From contig NZ_JALIRM010000001.1 in the NCBI RefSeq assembly GCF_022900255.1, forward strand, positions 1 to 64,000: DNA of 64,000 nt. Reading direction: 5' to 3'. Below are positions 52,637 through 62,082 of this stretch, in pieces (within the stretch, counting starts at the first letter, position 1; each line of letters opens with the position of its first letter). The notes below the pieces were generated by a model that worked only from the letters and a program-made list of their open reading frames with translations, had not been told where the DNA came from and did no database searches. The stretch is from Lederbergia wuyishanensis. GTDB taxonomy: Bacteria; Bacillota; Bacilli; Bacillales; Bacillaceae_C. Both the position numbers and the translations under genes were made by a program.

Positions 52637-55588
52637 ATGAAAATTAAAAGTCTTCACATTTATGGTTATGGAAAATTCATTGATTTTTACATAGAAGATT
52701 TCTCTGATATACAAATAATTTTCGGTGAAAATGAAGCTGGTAAATCGACTATTATGTCTTTTATCCATAGCATCCTATTTGGTTTCTCCTCCAGGCAACA
52801 ACCCAATTTGCGATATGAACCAAAAAACCATTCTGCATATGGCGGTAGAGTTACAATTGAATCCGAAGAACGTGGAGAGGTCATTATTGAACGAGTGAAA
52901 GGAAAATCGGCTGGAAATGTCACTGTTATTTTGAAGAATGGAATGACTGGTGGGGAAGATCCTCTTTTCGAATTGCTCGGTGGCATGAATCGTACTTTGT
53001 ACGAAAATATTTTTTCGTTTAATCTTCAAGGCATTCAAGAAGTACAAAAATTAAAAAGTGAAGAGATTAACCGTTATTTAGTCGCTTCGGGTACAATGGG
53101 AACGGACATTTTGTTAAATGTAGAGCAATCATTTCAAAAAGAGCTTGACCAACTTTTTAAGCCTAATGGGAGAAAACCGAGACTAAACGAAATGATTTCT
53201 TTATTGCGGGATAGTGAAAAAGATTTACAAAAGGCAAAGCAAAAAAATGCTGAATACAGTTCGTTGATCATAAAAAAAGAAGCTACAGTAGAGCGTGTAA
53301 ATGTACTTCAAAATGAATTATTGGAAATAACTGGTAAACTCCAAAAAATAAATGAAATAATAGAAAAGTGGGAAAAAATACAAGAACTTAACCTTACTGA
53401 ACTGAGTATGGAAAAAATCGGTACGAACAATTTTCCGACTGATGGTTTGAAGCGGTATGAAAATATTAATGAAAAAATTATAGAAATTACTAGCCGATTA
53501 AAAACGTTACAGGAAAAAATAGAAAATAATGAAAAACGAATCGAGGAAAATACTCCATTAGCATCTTTTCAATCAATGATTTTTAGAGCTGAAAAAGCGC
53601 TAATGGAATGGCCCATTTATGAGCAGCTCGAGTTAGAAATTATTAGTTTAAAAAGGGAAGTAATGAGTTATAAAGACCAAGTTGAAAAAGTATGTAGAGA
53701 ATTAAATTATGAAAACGAACCGTTTACAACTATTTTAACATTAAATCTTGGTATAGATATGAAAGGTAAAATAAAAGATTGTCTCAATGAAAAGATCACA
53801 ATAAAGACAAAGCTTGATTCAGTACAAAAACAAATAGAGGATACACAAACCAATATCCAAGAATTAGAAGCTATTTGTGAAAAAATAGAACTTAATATCC
53901 TGCCCGAACAACAATTAAAGGAATTGGAAAAAGAAAAAATAAATTGGAAAAATCCAAAGCATTTAATTGAGGAAAAGAATGAAATTGAAAAAACAGTAAA
54001 AAAGAATGAAAATGAAAGTAAATATACGAATAAAGCACTATTTTATAATTACCTATATTTACTGGGAGCTATTGGATTTATTGTATGGGCATTTGTTAAA
54101 TCTGAGTGGTTATTTGCTGCTTTTGCTGGTGGTGTTCTTGTATATACTTTTACAAACTTGAGTATTTTAATAAATCGAAGAAAATCCTCGATGTCTAACA
54201 TAAACATGCTGCAAGAACGTCTCCAAGCTATTTCAGCATTAATGACTGCAAGTACTGAGGATAGAGACCCTGCTCAACTTTACGATGAGCAATTAAAGTA
54301 TCGAATCGACTTAAAAAATATTGATCATCAATTGGACCAAAAACTACAACAGATGGAGCAACTACACAATCAGAAAAGTGAAATAATAGCAGTTCTTCAG
54401 AGAAATCAATCACATCTTGATAAAATTAAAGAAGATTTAGGGTTATCCATTAAATTAAATGATACTCGTCTTGAACAAGCGTTTGATTTGATGTTAGAAC
54501 TTCTTAAATTAATAAAAGAAACTAAAAAAGTTGAGGAAGAGCTAGAGTTAAAATTACGGAAACAGGAGCAATGGGTTGAGGAACTACATGAAATTTCACA
54601 TTCTGCGCGTATTGAATATATGGAAACGCGTGAAGTGATCTTTCAATTAAAACAATTATTGCAAAGCGAACGTGAAAAAAAGTTAGTACGAAAAGATTTG
54701 CTTAATAAACTAGATGAGCTTCGTGAAGAAAAAGAACAATTGAAATTAGAATTACAAGAATATGTTTCTTTAAAAAATCAATTGTACAAGCTCACACAAA
54801 CCAATAACGAAGAAGAATTTCGACAAAATGCGAAACAATACAATGATTTTGAAAACCTGAAGGAGCGTCTTGAAATTCTCCACGCTCAAATAGGAAAGGG
54901 AATAGTAGAAGAAGCAAAAGTGTTTCAAACAGATATGGAGCTTAAAAAAAGAAAAATCGAATTAACGAATTTCATTAACGAAAAATCTTCAATCCTGAAT
55001 AAACTTAGAAATGAGTTAGCTGCTCTCAGTCATGAAATACAAGTTCTAGAAGAGGGTGGAACCTATTCGGATAAGCTTCATCAGTTTTATTTCCTTAAAT
55101 CAACATTTAATGAAGAGGCAAGAGTCTGGGCTAAATATACAATGGCTAAAACCATATTACAAAAAACAATGGACAAATATATTGGAGAGAGATTTCCAAA
55201 AGTTGTATCAAAAGCTCAAGAATATATGACTTTTTTAACTAATAGTGAGTATACCCGTATTCATTTTTTAGAGGATCAGAATATTGTTATTGAGCGCTCT
55301 GATGGGCAACGTTTTACACCTGCGGAGCTTAGTCAAGGAACAAGTGAACAATTATATACATCATTGAGATTAGCATTAGTACAGGTGCTTTATGAGGATT
55401 ATCCTTTGCCGATTATTATCGATGATGGGTTTGTCAATTTCGATAAACGTCGAACAGAAAAAGTACTTGAACTAATTGAAACTATAAGTACAAAAACACA
55501 AGTGTTATTATTTACATGCCACGAGCATATTAGAGATTATTTTTCTGAACAACATGTTAAAATGCTAAAGCAAACTATTAAACTGTAA
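52637..55588 (+). CDS. yhaN: SbcC-like AAA ATPase YhaN
   Basis: 983 residues, structural-maintenance type ATPase. Walker A GENEAGKST (30-38), long coiled coil arms on both sides, and C-terminal signature LSQGTSEQLYTSLRLAL and Walker B PLPIIIDDGFVNFDKRR. In the middle of the coil (about 470-510) lie hydrophobic segments (YLYLLGAIGFIVWAFV and WLFAAFAGGVLVYTF) instead of the zinc-hook cysteines of SbcC/Rad50. Probably a membrane-tethered partner of YhaO. Spacing of five bases from yhaO. Confidence 0.92.
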   Translation: MKIKSLHIYGYGKFIDFYIEDFSDIQIIFGENEAGKSTIMSFIHSILFGFSSRQQPNLRYEPKNHSAYGGRVTIESEERGEVIIERVKGKSAGNVTVILKNGMTGGEDPLFELLGGMNRTLYENIFSFNLQGIQEVQKLKSEEINRYLVASGTMGTDILLNVEQSFQKELDQLFKPNGRKPRLNEMISLLRDSEKDLQKAKQKNAEYSSLIIKKEATVERVNVLQNELLEITGKLQKINEIIEKWEKIQELNLTELSMEKIGTNNFPTDGLKRYENINEKIIEITSRLKTLQEKIENNEKRIEENTPLASFQSMIFRAEKALMEWPIYEQLELEIISLKREVMSYKDQVEKVCRELNYENEPFTTILTLNLGIDMKGKIKDCLNEKITIKTKLDSVQKQIEDTQTNIQELEAICEKIELNILPEQQLKELEKEKINWKNPKHLIEEKNEIEKTVKKNENESKYTNKALFYNYLYLLGAIGFIVWAFVKSEWLFAAFAGGVLVYTFTNLSILINRRKSSMSNINMLQERLQAISALMTASTEDRDPAQLYDEQLKYRIDLKNIDHQLDQKLQQMEQLHNQKSEIIAVLQRNQSHLDKIKEDLGLSIKLNDTRLEQAFDLMLELLKLIKETKKVEEELELKLRKQEQWVEELHEISHSARIEYMETREVIFQLKQLLQSEREKKLVRKDLLNKLDELREEKEQLKLELQEYVSLKNQLYKLTQTNNEEEFRQNAKQYNDFENLKERLEILHAQIGKGIVEEAKVFQTDMELKKRKIELTNFINEKSSILNKLRNELAALSHEIQVLEEGGTYSDKLHQFYFLKSTFNEEARVWAKYTMAKTILQKTMDKYIGERFPKVVSKAQEYMTFLTNSEYTRIHFLEDQNIVIERSDGQRFTPAELSQGTSEQLYTSLRLALVQVLYEDYPLPIIIDDGFVNFDKRRTEKVLELIETISTKTQVLLFTCHEHIRDYFSEQHVKMLKQTIKL

Positions 55589-55660
55589 AGTAATAAAGAA
55601 CTTTACCTAACTGATATGTTATAATTTTTATAGTATTGATTGGAGAATCGGGGTGTTTTT

Positions 55661-56605
55661 ATGGCAAAAGAACTTTTGCAACATGATGTAGGCGAACAAG
55701 TGGATTTGTTTTTACTTATTAAAAGTGTTACTAAGGGAATTGCAAGCAATGGTAAACCTTTTCTAACTGTTATCCTTCAAGATCGTTCTGGTGATATAGA
55801 AGCGAAACTCTGGGATACGTCCGATGATGAAGTGAAAATGTATCAGCCAGAAACCATTGTAAGAGTAGCAGGTGAGGTACATAATTACCGTGGAAGGTTA
55901 CAGCTGAAAATAAGACAAATAAGACCAGCAACCCAACATGATGGTGTCAGGCTATCGGACTTATTAGAGAAAGCACCTATCAGCAAAGATGAAATTTCAA
56001 GTAAAGTGACGCAATATATATTTGAAATGAAAAATCCTAATATTCAACGCATTACTAGACACTTACTAAAAAAATATATGGATGGATTTTTAGAGTATCC
56101 AGCAGCTACAAAAAATCATCATGAATTTGTATCTGGTTTAGGATTCCATGTAGTGTCAATGCTGGATTTGGCAAAGGCAATATCAGAGCTATACCCATCA
56201 TTAGACCGAGATCTTCTGTATTCTGGTATTATTCTTCATGACCTTGGAAAGGTAATTGAATTATCAGGACCTGTTTCAGCTTCCTATACAGTGGAAGGAA
56301 ATTTACTTGGTCATATTACAATCATCGTGAATGAAATTGGCAAAGCCGCAGAAGAACTAGGTATCCAAGGTGAAGAAGTAGTTGTATTGCAACATGTCGT
56401 TCTAAGTCATCATGGAAAACTTGAATGGGGTAGTCCGAAACAGCCGATGATTAAAGAAGCGGAAATTTTACATTTAATCGATAATCTTGATGCCAAAATG
56501 AATATGCTTGATCGCGCGTTAATACGAGTAAAACCAGGAGAATTTTCGGAAAAAATATTTCCATTGGATAACCGAGCGTTTTACAAACCAACATTTCATT
56601 CTTAA
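55661..56605 (+). CDS. yhaM: 3'-5' exoribonuclease YhaM
   Basis: 314 residues, same length as B. subtilis YhaM. N-terminal OB-fold ([20 protein letters not shown]), then an HD phosphohydrolase domain ([29 protein letters not shown]). It degrades RNA and ssDNA from the 3' end. ATG 55661 is used; GGGG lies upstream. Follows yhaN by 72 bases, in the yhaO-N-M order known from B. subtilis. Confidence 0.94.
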   Translation: MAKELLQHDVGEQVDLFLLIKSVTKGIASNGKPFLTVILQDRSGDIEAKLWDTSDDEVKMYQPETIVRVAGEVHNYRGRLQLKIRQIRPATQHDGVRLSDLLEKAPISKDEISSKVTQYIFEMKNPNIQRITRHLLKKYMDGFLEYPAATKNHHEFVSGLGFHVVSMLDLAKAISELYPSLDRDLLYSGIILHDLGKVIELSGPVSASYTVEGNLLGHITIIVNEIGKAAEELGIQGEEVVVLQHVVLSHHGKLEWGSPKQPMIKEAEILHLIDNLDAKMNMLDRALIRVKPGEFSEKIFPLDNRAFYKPTFHS

Positions 56606-56633
56606 TGCCTTCAATGAAGGCATTTTTTTTATT
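56603..56633 (+). terminator. terminator after yhaM
   Basis: AATGCCTTC / GAAGGCATT hairpin with seven T. Confidence 0.9.
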
Positions 56634-56685
56634 TGTTATTCATATAGTGTAACAAGTGGACAAGCACCAGAAAGGAGCGATTATT

Positions 56686-56874
56686 TTGTCTTTGCCAATA
56701 TGGGTATACCTTGTGATATTAGGAATCTTCTCTAGCGCTTTTATGGCCCTTAAAACAGCAAAAGAGGATAAGGAGATTGAAACAGAATGGATTGAGAAAG
56801 AGGGACAAGTATACATTGACAGAATGGAACAGGAAAAAGAACGGAGAGGGAGAGTTAGCGTTTCTGAAGAGTAA
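56686..56874 (+). CDS. yhaL: sporulation protein YhaL
   Basis: 62 residues. One membrane helix (IWVYLVILGIFSSAFMAL) then a highly charged tail (AKEDKEIETEWIEKEGQVYI). TTG 56686 is the start, with AAAGGAG eight bases upstream; the TTG lies inside a longer frame starting 56656. Position between yhaM and prsA matches YhaL, a SigE-dependent membrane protein in B. subtilis. Confidence 0.85.
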   Translation: MSLPIWVYLVILGIFSSAFMALKTAKEDKEIETEWIEKEGQVYIDRMEQEKERRGRVSVSEE

Positions 56875-57215
56875 GTGATATCGTTTGCTAAATATCCAAT
56901 TATTTATTGAATCTGACTTAATCAGAATTCAGTATTTTTTTGTAAAGATACTTGTCTCGTAGCCTAATCAATAAGTCTGAACAGACTGAAATTACTCTTT
57001 ATTGGTATTCAATCTACACAATGGTTTAAAAAAACGTAAATTAGTCTAGATTCGGTTTCAATTTCATTGGAATTATGACAAAATCCTATTTTCTTTTCAA
57101 TTGACATCATAAGAATCAGAAACCTTGAATATTACTTTATTTCAGCCGTGACTACGACTTAAACTAAAAACTAAATAAAAACTCAATATATTTCACAAAT
57201 GAACCAAAATGAGCA
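56875..57215. other. intergenic, no gene seen
   Basis: AT-rich spacer between convergent yhaL and prsA; no frame with a ribosome site is found. Confidence 0.4.
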
Positions 57216-57248
57216 AAAAAAAAAGCTGCAAAATCGCAGCTTTTTTAT
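57216..57248. terminator. bidirectional terminator of prsA
   Basis: AAAAGCTGC / GCAGCTTTT hairpin with A and T runs, overlapping the prsA stop codon. Confidence 0.88.
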
Positions 57249-58162
57249 TTTTTCTCTGTATCTTTTGTGTTGTCTTCAGTTTGTTCTTCTGCTTTTGGTT
57301 CTTCGTAGTTAAGGAAAGTATCAAATGTAGTTTTTAAATCTTTGTCTTCAACTTTAATATCAGCTTTTTTCAGTTCATCTTTCATTGCATTCTGAACTAG
57401 GTTAGCATCAACCTTTGATGCTTTAAGATCATTCTCATATTTATCTTTAACTTTGTCGAATGGTTCTTTTTCCTTAATATCAGTTACTTGAATTAAATGC
57501 CAACCAAATTGGGTTTGTAAAGGGGCACTAATTTCATCCTTCTTCAACTTAAAGGCTTCGTCTTTAAAATCTTGGTCCATGCTTGGATCATCATATGCGA
57601 TAAAGCCGAGATCTCCGCCTTTTTCAGCTGTTCCGTCTTCAGAATATTCCTTTGCAAGTGCTGCAAAGTCTTCACCTTTATCTAATTTAGCTTTAATATC
57701 CTTTATTGTTTTTTCATCTTGTACGATAATATGGCGTACTTCTCTATCTGGTTTTTCATTATCGTAAAAATCTTTCACTTCTTTTTCTGTTACTTTAATA
57801 TCTTTTGTAGCTGATTTTTCTTGAAGAAGATTAAGTCTTAAAACTTCACGGAATTCATCTTCGTCTTTAAAGCCATTTTGAGCAAGAAGCATTGAAAACT
57901 GAGGGCCAACTCCTGCTTTTATTTCTTCTAATTTTTTATTCACATCTTCGTCAGTAACTTTATATTCTTTTGAGAGGACCTTGTCCAATACAAGTTGTTG
58001 TAATACTTGTTCGCCAACTTTGTCTTTCATAGCTTCATATAGCTCGTCTTTTGTAATGTCTCCCGCTTTTGATTTTACAACTGCTTCTCCGCCGTTACCA
58101 CCGCATGCAGTAAGACCAACGACACCTGCAGCTAAAGTAAGGGATAATACCCATTTTTTCAT
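57245..58162 (-). CDS. prsA: foldase lipoprotein PrsA
   Basis: 305 residues, secreted protein foldase anchored outside the membrane. Lipobox GLTAC (Cys near 20). N-terminal SurA-like domain, parvulin PpiC domain (about 135-225) with REVRHIIVQDE, FAALAKEYSEDGTAEKGGD, LGFIAYDDP and FGWHLIQVTDI, then an acidic C-terminal tail (EEPKAEEQTEDNTKDTEKK). Full-length for the family. Supports folding of exported proteins. Confidence 0.95.
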   Translation of the reverse strand: MKKWVLSLTLAAGVVGLTACGGNGGEAVVKSKAGDITKDELYEAMKDKVGEQVLQQLVLDKVLSKEYKVTDEDVNKKLEEIKAGVGPQFSMLLAQNGFKDEDEFREVLRLNLLQEKSATKDIKVTEKEVKDFYDNEKPDREVRHIIVQDEKTIKDIKAKLDKGEDFAALAKEYSEDGTAEKGGDLGFIAYDDPSMDQDFKDEAFKLKKDEISAPLQTQFGWHLIQVTDIKEKEPFDKVKDKYENDLKASKVDANLVQNAMKDELKKADIKVEDKDLKTTFDTFLNYEEPKAEEQTEDNTKDTEKK

Positions 58163-58284
58163 TTAAGACACTCCCTGTATTTATGTCAATTATTGTTGAA
58201 AGCCACAAAACATACTATATCATAAAACATTGAATAAAAAAAACTCTTTTAAGGAGTTTTCTCATAAAATTAGGCTTTTGATTC

Positions 58285-58314
58285 AACCAAGACATATGTG
58301 GAGGGCATATGCTA
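58285..58314 (+). promoter_or_regulatory. SigK-like promoter of the first yjcZ-like gene
   Basis: AACC, 17 bases, CATATGCTA; matches AC-N16/17-CATAnnnTA. The -10 ends 27 bases before the ATG. Confidence 0.5.
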
Positions 58315-58341
58315 TAGCGAAAGAGTAAAGGAGGTATCAAT

Positions 58342-58425
58342 ATGGGATTTGGTAATTACTCTGGTTTTGCATTCGTTGTAGTCCTTTTCATATTGTTAAT
58401 CATAGTAGGAACAGCTTATATATAA
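58342..58425 (+). CDS. YjcZ family sporulation mini-protein (27 aa)
   Basis: MGFGNYSGF head followed by the YjcZ core AFVVVLFILLIIVGTAYI. AAAGGAGGT lies seven bases upstream. One membrane helix; belongs to the same group as the gene 90 bases downstream and the copies at 32912 and 38370. A SigK-like promoter is present. Confidence 0.88.
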   Translation: MGFGNYSGFAFVVVLFILLIIVGTAYI

Positions 58426-58516
58426 ATTAAAAATCTGAAATATATGGGCTAATATCCTGACACCTTACAAAAGTTTTGAATAGGATAAACAGAACGATCT
58501 GGAGGAGGTGTAAATA

Positions 58517-58609
58517 GTGAGCGGAGGAGTAGGTTACGGAGCTGGCTTTGCTTTAATCGTGGTGTTGTTCATCCTTTTAATTATCGTAGGTGCATCATGG
58601 TTTTATTAA
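58517..58609 (+). CDS. YjcZ family sporulation mini-protein (30 aa)
   Basis: GTG start; MSGGVGYGAG head followed by FALIVVLFILLIIVGASWFY. GGAGGAGG lies six bases upstream. A weaker SigK-like sequence (ACA, 16 bases, AATAGGATA) lies at 58460-58487, so it may have its own promoter. Tandem paralog of the preceding mini-gene. Confidence 0.9.
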   Translation: MSGGVGYGAGFALIVVLFILLIIVGASWFY

Positions 58610-58644
58610 AATGAGTGCATTAGGCTTAAATGGCCATAAAACAT

Positions 58645-58680
58645 AAAAAGGCGGATTCCAAAGAGGATCTGCCTTTTTAT
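58645..58680. terminator. bidirectional terminator after the yjcZ-like pair
   Basis: AAAAAGGCGGAT / ATCTGCCTTTTT hairpin; also covers the stop of the minus-strand 59-residue gene. Confidence 0.85.
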
Positions 58681-58856
58681 GTGTATAAAATTTCAATATA
58701 TGAAGAAAACAATAAAATGGTTATTAAAATGTTAATCGTGCGAAATACTTTAGGTTGGCGTTCTTCTGGTATTTCTCGTTGAATACAAAGGGAATTGGTT
58801 AAATTATTGAAAATGTATAATATGAAAATAGCAAATACAATAAAAATGGAGATCAA
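58677..58856 (-). CDS. 59-residue membrane protein
   Basis: Unrecognised small gene. Translation starts MISIFIVFAIFILYIFNNL and ends NILITILLFSSYIEILYT: two hydrophobic segments around a polar loop (CIQREIPEERQPKVF). TTG start with AAGGAAGG seven bases upstream, and the stop lies in a hairpin-terminator. Tucked between the mini-proteins and the DUF3267 gene. Supported by ribosome site, hydrophobic pattern and terminator, not homology. Confidence 0.6.
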   Translation of the reverse strand: MISIFIVFAIFILYIFNNLTNSLCIQREIPEERQPKVFRTINILITILLFSSYIEILYT

Positions 58857-58958
58857 TCGTCATCCTTCCTTTCATCTCCCATATATTAAAAGGATAGCAA
58901 ATTCGGTTGAAAAAAGATAGATTAAGATTTTGAGATGTTTAGGATTTAAAACATCATT

Positions 58959-59495
58959 TTATTCTCTAATTAATATTTCGTAACCATCTTCGTTTTCTTC
59001 AATCATCGCGCCTTTAGGAGACGATAGTAATGATTTTGCGTATATCATGTCAATAGAACAAATACCAACATGATAAGCAAGCAAAATGGTTAAATAATGA
59101 ACATAATTAGGGAACATGAACATAGCTAGTACTAAAATAATATTAATAACAATAAAAGGAAAAAATAACGAAGTTGCAAACCTTCTCTTTGAAGTTAGGT
59201 TTCTAATCGTAACATGAATAATTGGCAAAATATAAAAATAAAACTCCATTTCCAACTTCAAATGTTTATAATATTTGAGTAATGGAATAACGTGGCAAAT
59301 CTTATGCAAAGGATACAGTAGAAAAAATATGACCGCAAATAGTATAAAATGATTATCTTTTAATGGATCTACTGTGATTGATTGCATTAAGACATAAGCA
59401 AATACAAAAACAAGCAATGTTATAAAACTTGATATTATAAAAAGACGAGAGAATTCGTATTTTTTATTTACATTATGGGATTTCCAACAATGCAT
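58959..59495 (-). CDS. DUF3267-type membrane protein (YhaJ-like)
   Basis: 178 residues with four to five hydrophobic segments. A LLYPLHKICHVIPLL stretch carries HxxxH like the putative metalloprotease motif of DUF3267, though a full HExxH is absent. ATG follows GGAGGTAATC. Lies where B. subtilis has yhaJ; assignment to that gene is tentative. Confidence 0.7.
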   Translation of the reverse strand: MHCWKSHNVNKKYEFSRLFIISSFITLLVFVFAYVLMQSITVDPLKDNHFILFAVIFFLLYPLHKICHVIPLLKYYKHLKLEMEFYFYILPIIHVTIRNLTSKRRFATSLFFPFIVINIILVLAMFMFPNYVHYLTILLAYHVGICSIDMIYAKSLLSSPKGAMIEENEDGYEILIRE

Positions 59496-59675
59496 GAATG
59501 ATTACCTCCAAATTATTTGACATTCAAGCAGTATCAACTACATACTTTACGATGAAATATCCAGAATAGCAATAGGTAATTTACATTTTATTTTATTTAA
59601 ATCTATTGAAGGATTATAAGAATAAACAGCGAATACACTGATAGATTAATTACATTTTTTAAGGAGGTTAAGTCA

Positions 59676-60005
59676 ATGGATAAAGTACTGGCAAAATTGG
59701 AACGACTTGAATTTCACCAAAAATTGTTGCTTGAAATGATTCGTACTGAAGGACATGAATTCGAAAGGCTAATTATTGAGAAAAATCTTGATGAGCAGGA
59801 AGTAAGGGAATTCTATAATTTATGTGAAGATATGAGCAAAGATATGGAATTGCAAAAAGCGGACAAATTTGTTTTTTATGCACCGCTTTTCAATGAATTT
59901 GTTAGAAAACTTAATCCTAAATTGAATCCAGCAGAAGTCATTCATGCTTGTTTAAAACAAAATATTTTCATTGATCTTATGAAAATATTAGAGAAAAATT
60001 TATAG
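59676..60005 (+). CDS. yhaI: DUF1878 family protein YhaI
   Basis: 109 residues, helical, soluble: LERLEFHQKLLLEMIRTEGH, FYNLCEDMSKDMELQKADKF. ATG follows AAGGAGGTTAAGTC. Length and position opposite hpr match B. subtilis yhaI. Function unknown. Confidence 0.87.
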   Translation: MDKVLAKLERLEFHQKLLLEMIRTEGHEFERLIIEKNLDEQEVREFYNLCEDMSKDMELQKADKFVFYAPLFNEFVRKLNPKLNPAEVIHACLKQNIFIDLMKILEKNL

Positions 60006-60056
60006 ATAGATGTGTTGTGAAAAGGGAAAATTCAGAAAAATGAACATGCATTTAAG

Positions 60057-60626
60057 TTAGACAACTGTTTTCATACTATTTTTTATCATCTTTCCATCTT
60101 CTTCAATAAATTTTGTTTCAATATTGTGAAATGATTTCTCGAAAATTTCCATGAAATCTTCTCCATAAATATTGCGAATGATTGCCATGAGTTCAATAAT
60201 ATCAGGAAACTTACCATACAACTCTCGAAGAGGCAGAGCACCTTGGTAGACAGAGTTATTTTTCGGCTCATATGCCTCCATTATTTGTAATAACAGAATT
60301 TCTCCTTCATTTGTTAGTTTTATGTAAGTATTTCTTTTATCACTTTCTTTTTTCGAAAACTCTAATAATCCACGATCTTCCAGCTTTTTGGAGAAATTGA
60401 AGGCAGTTGAAACATGCATGACTCCAAATTTAGCAACATCAGATATAGAAGCTCCATTCAAATGATAGGCTATCCACAAGATATGGTGTTCATTAATATT
60501 TAAATTGTATGGTTTAATCCAATTTTGCCAATCCTTTTCGATGGATTTCCATAGTGCTTTGCTTAATTGAGCCATTCTTTGGCTGAAAAGCATTGATTCA
60601 ATGAGTGAATATTGTTTTCCTTCCAT
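60057..60626 (-). CDS. hpr: HTH-type regulator Hpr (ScoC), MarR family
   Basis: 189 residues. MarR winged-helix with [20 protein letters not shown] and [38 protein letters not shown]. Hpr represses protease, sporulation and competence genes in the transition state. C-terminal tail shorter than the B. subtilis protein. It lies between yhaI and yhaH as expected. Confidence 0.93.
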   Translation of the reverse strand: MEGKQYSLIESMLFSQRMAQLSKALWKSIEKDWQNWIKPYNLNINEHHILWIAYHLNGASISDVAKFGVMHVSTAFNFSKKLEDRGLLEFSKKESDKRNTYIKLTNEGEILLLQIMEAYEPKNNSVYQGALPLRELYGKFPDIIELMAIIRNIYGEDFMEIFEKSFHNIETKFIEEDGKMIKNSMKTVV

Positions 60627-60770
60627 TCGATTTCCCCGCCCTGCGTTTATTTAAGATGCTTCTTTTTATTTGTTGAATAATCAAAAAATTAAGCTTGCGC
60701 TAAAATAAGTCTTTTAAACATTATGCCAATAAAGTATAAATTAATAAAGATGTAAATTAACAAAAATTTT

Positions 60771-60812
60771 GAGAGGGTGCCAATTAGTGATTGGCGACCC
60801 CCTCTTTTTTTA
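60771..60812. terminator. terminator downstream of yhaH
   Basis: GAGGGTGCCAATTAG / TGATTGGCGACCCCCTC hairpin; T run on the plus side, A run becomes T on the other. Confidence 0.75.
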
Positions 60813-61178
60813 AACGGTTGACTTTTCTTCTTGTAATTTTTGTTCTAACTGAGCAATAGTATCTTGAATTTCTCGCATTTCTTTTTGCATGGCAGAAATA
60901 TTTGGTTCGATTTCTCTTTGCCATTCTTCTACAGCCATTTTTACATCGCCTGCAAGCTCTTTAATGATTTCCTTGCCCTCTTTTGAAACTTTGGCAACTG
61001 AATTTTTAATATCTACCGCATCTTCTTTTAAATCTTGAGCAATTCTAACCCATTCACCTTTGGATTCTTTCAGTTGATTACGAAATTCTTTTCCTGAGCT
61101 AGGTGCTGTTAATAAAGCTGTTGCAGCCCCGACAACTCCACCAACTAAGATTCCATATGCAAGTGCTTTTGTGTTCAA
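60810..61178 (-). CDS. yhaH: YtxH-domain protein YhaH
   Basis: 122 residues. N-terminal YtxH glycine-rich membrane helix (ALAYGILVGGVVGAATALLT, APSSGKEFR), then a long charged helix (KVSKEGKEIIKELAGDVKMA, EMREIQDTIAQLEQKLQEEK). TTG 61178 is used because GAGGTG lies six bases upstream. General stress-type membrane-associated protein; exact function unknown. Confidence 0.87.
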   Translation of the reverse strand: MNTKALAYGILVGGVVGAATALLTAPSSGKEFRNQLKESKGEWVRIAQDLKEDAVDIKNSVAKVSKEGKEIIKELAGDVKMAVEEWQREIEPNISAMQKEMREIQDTIAQLEQKLQEEKSTV

Positions 61179-61326
61179 AACAATCACCTCAACCAATATT
61201 TGTTATTAGTTTAACCTTTTCTCCAAAAAGATAAAAATTCCTGCAATTAACTTTACCCAAGCAAACTCATGTAAACACATTTTATCGCATAGGATGGAAT
61301 AAGACAGGCGAGTAGAGGTGATTACA

Positions 61327-61521
61327 TTGAAAGGAGTCTCAACACTCTTTATATTGATTGGAATAATTTTTTTAATTGGAACGTTTTATAATTTTACTGC
61401 CTACAAGAGACCAGGAATTTATCCACCTAAAAGAATATTAAAAAACCGAATTGGGTCATTAGGTGGAGCTAGTTTAATTTTTCTTTTTATCGGTATATTA
61501 ATGATTATTTTTGCTAAATGA
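61327..61521 (+). CDS. small membrane protein, two helices
   Basis: 64 residues: a helix (LFILIGIIFLIGTFYNFT), a basic loop with YKRPGIYPPKRILKNRIG, and a second helix (LIFLFIGILMIIFAK). TTG 61327 has GAGGTG six bases upstream; GTG 61318 is the alternative. No recognised domain. Convergent with trpP. Confidence 0.7.
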   Translation: MKGVSTLFILIGIIFLIGTFYNFTAYKRPGIYPPKRILKNRIGSLGGASLIFLFIGILMIIFAK

Positions 61522-61558
61522 AAAAACCTGGATGATGATCCAGGTTCATAATTTTTAT
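61519..61558. terminator. bidirectional terminator of trpP
   Basis: AACCTGGA / TCCAGGTT hairpin with A and T runs. Confidence 0.85.
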
Positions 61559-62074
61559 TTATGCTGCGTTAGCTATATTGGATCTTTTAAGAATAGAGCT
61601 TGCAATTGGATAAAGAATGAACAATATAATTGCATTAATAATCATTGCAGGAACGACTCCAGATCCAAATAAAACTAAAAACGGTCCTGGTAATTCAAAT
61701 AGGATTGCTGCAGATCCAAGGAATACAACTCCGGATACAACGGTACAAAGGGCAGCTAAAACAGTTACTCCGATAAAATTAGGGATTCTTTTAACAATTA
61801 AAACGTATAAGCCAAAAAAGACAAAAGCCGTAATCGGTTTATCTATTAGGTTAGGGATTTGTCCCATAGGAAATCCAGTAGTTAATGCAGTTAGGATTCC
61901 TGTACCTATACCTAATAATAATACGTTCTTCTTCTCAGGAAATAGTACAATCCCCAAAAACATTAATGGTAATGCCATGTCAGGCTTTATACCTGCTATA
62001 GGTGGCATAACAAAGTGAAGCACGGTACCAATACCCATGAGTAACGCTAGAATAACGAGTACTCTTGTATTCAT
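61559..62074 (-). CDS. trpP: tryptophan transporter TrpP
   Basis: 171 residues, five to six membrane helices (VLVILALLMGIGTVLHFVM, NVLLLGIGTGILTALTTGFP). TrpP (YhaG) imports tryptophan. ATG 62074 follows a GAG-rich ribosome site that lies within a run of TRAP-type NAG triplets, matching translational control by TRAP known for B. subtilis trpP. Confidence 0.92.
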   Translation of the reverse strand: MNTRVLVILALLMGIGTVLHFVMPPIAGIKPDMALPLMFLGIVLFPEKKNVLLLGIGTGILTALTTGFPMGQIPNLIDKPITAFVFFGLYVLIVKRIPNFIGVTVLAALCTVVSGVVFLGSAAILFELPGPFLVLFGSGVVPAMIINAIILFILYPIASSILKRSNIANAA

Positions 62075-62082
62075 ATAAAAAT

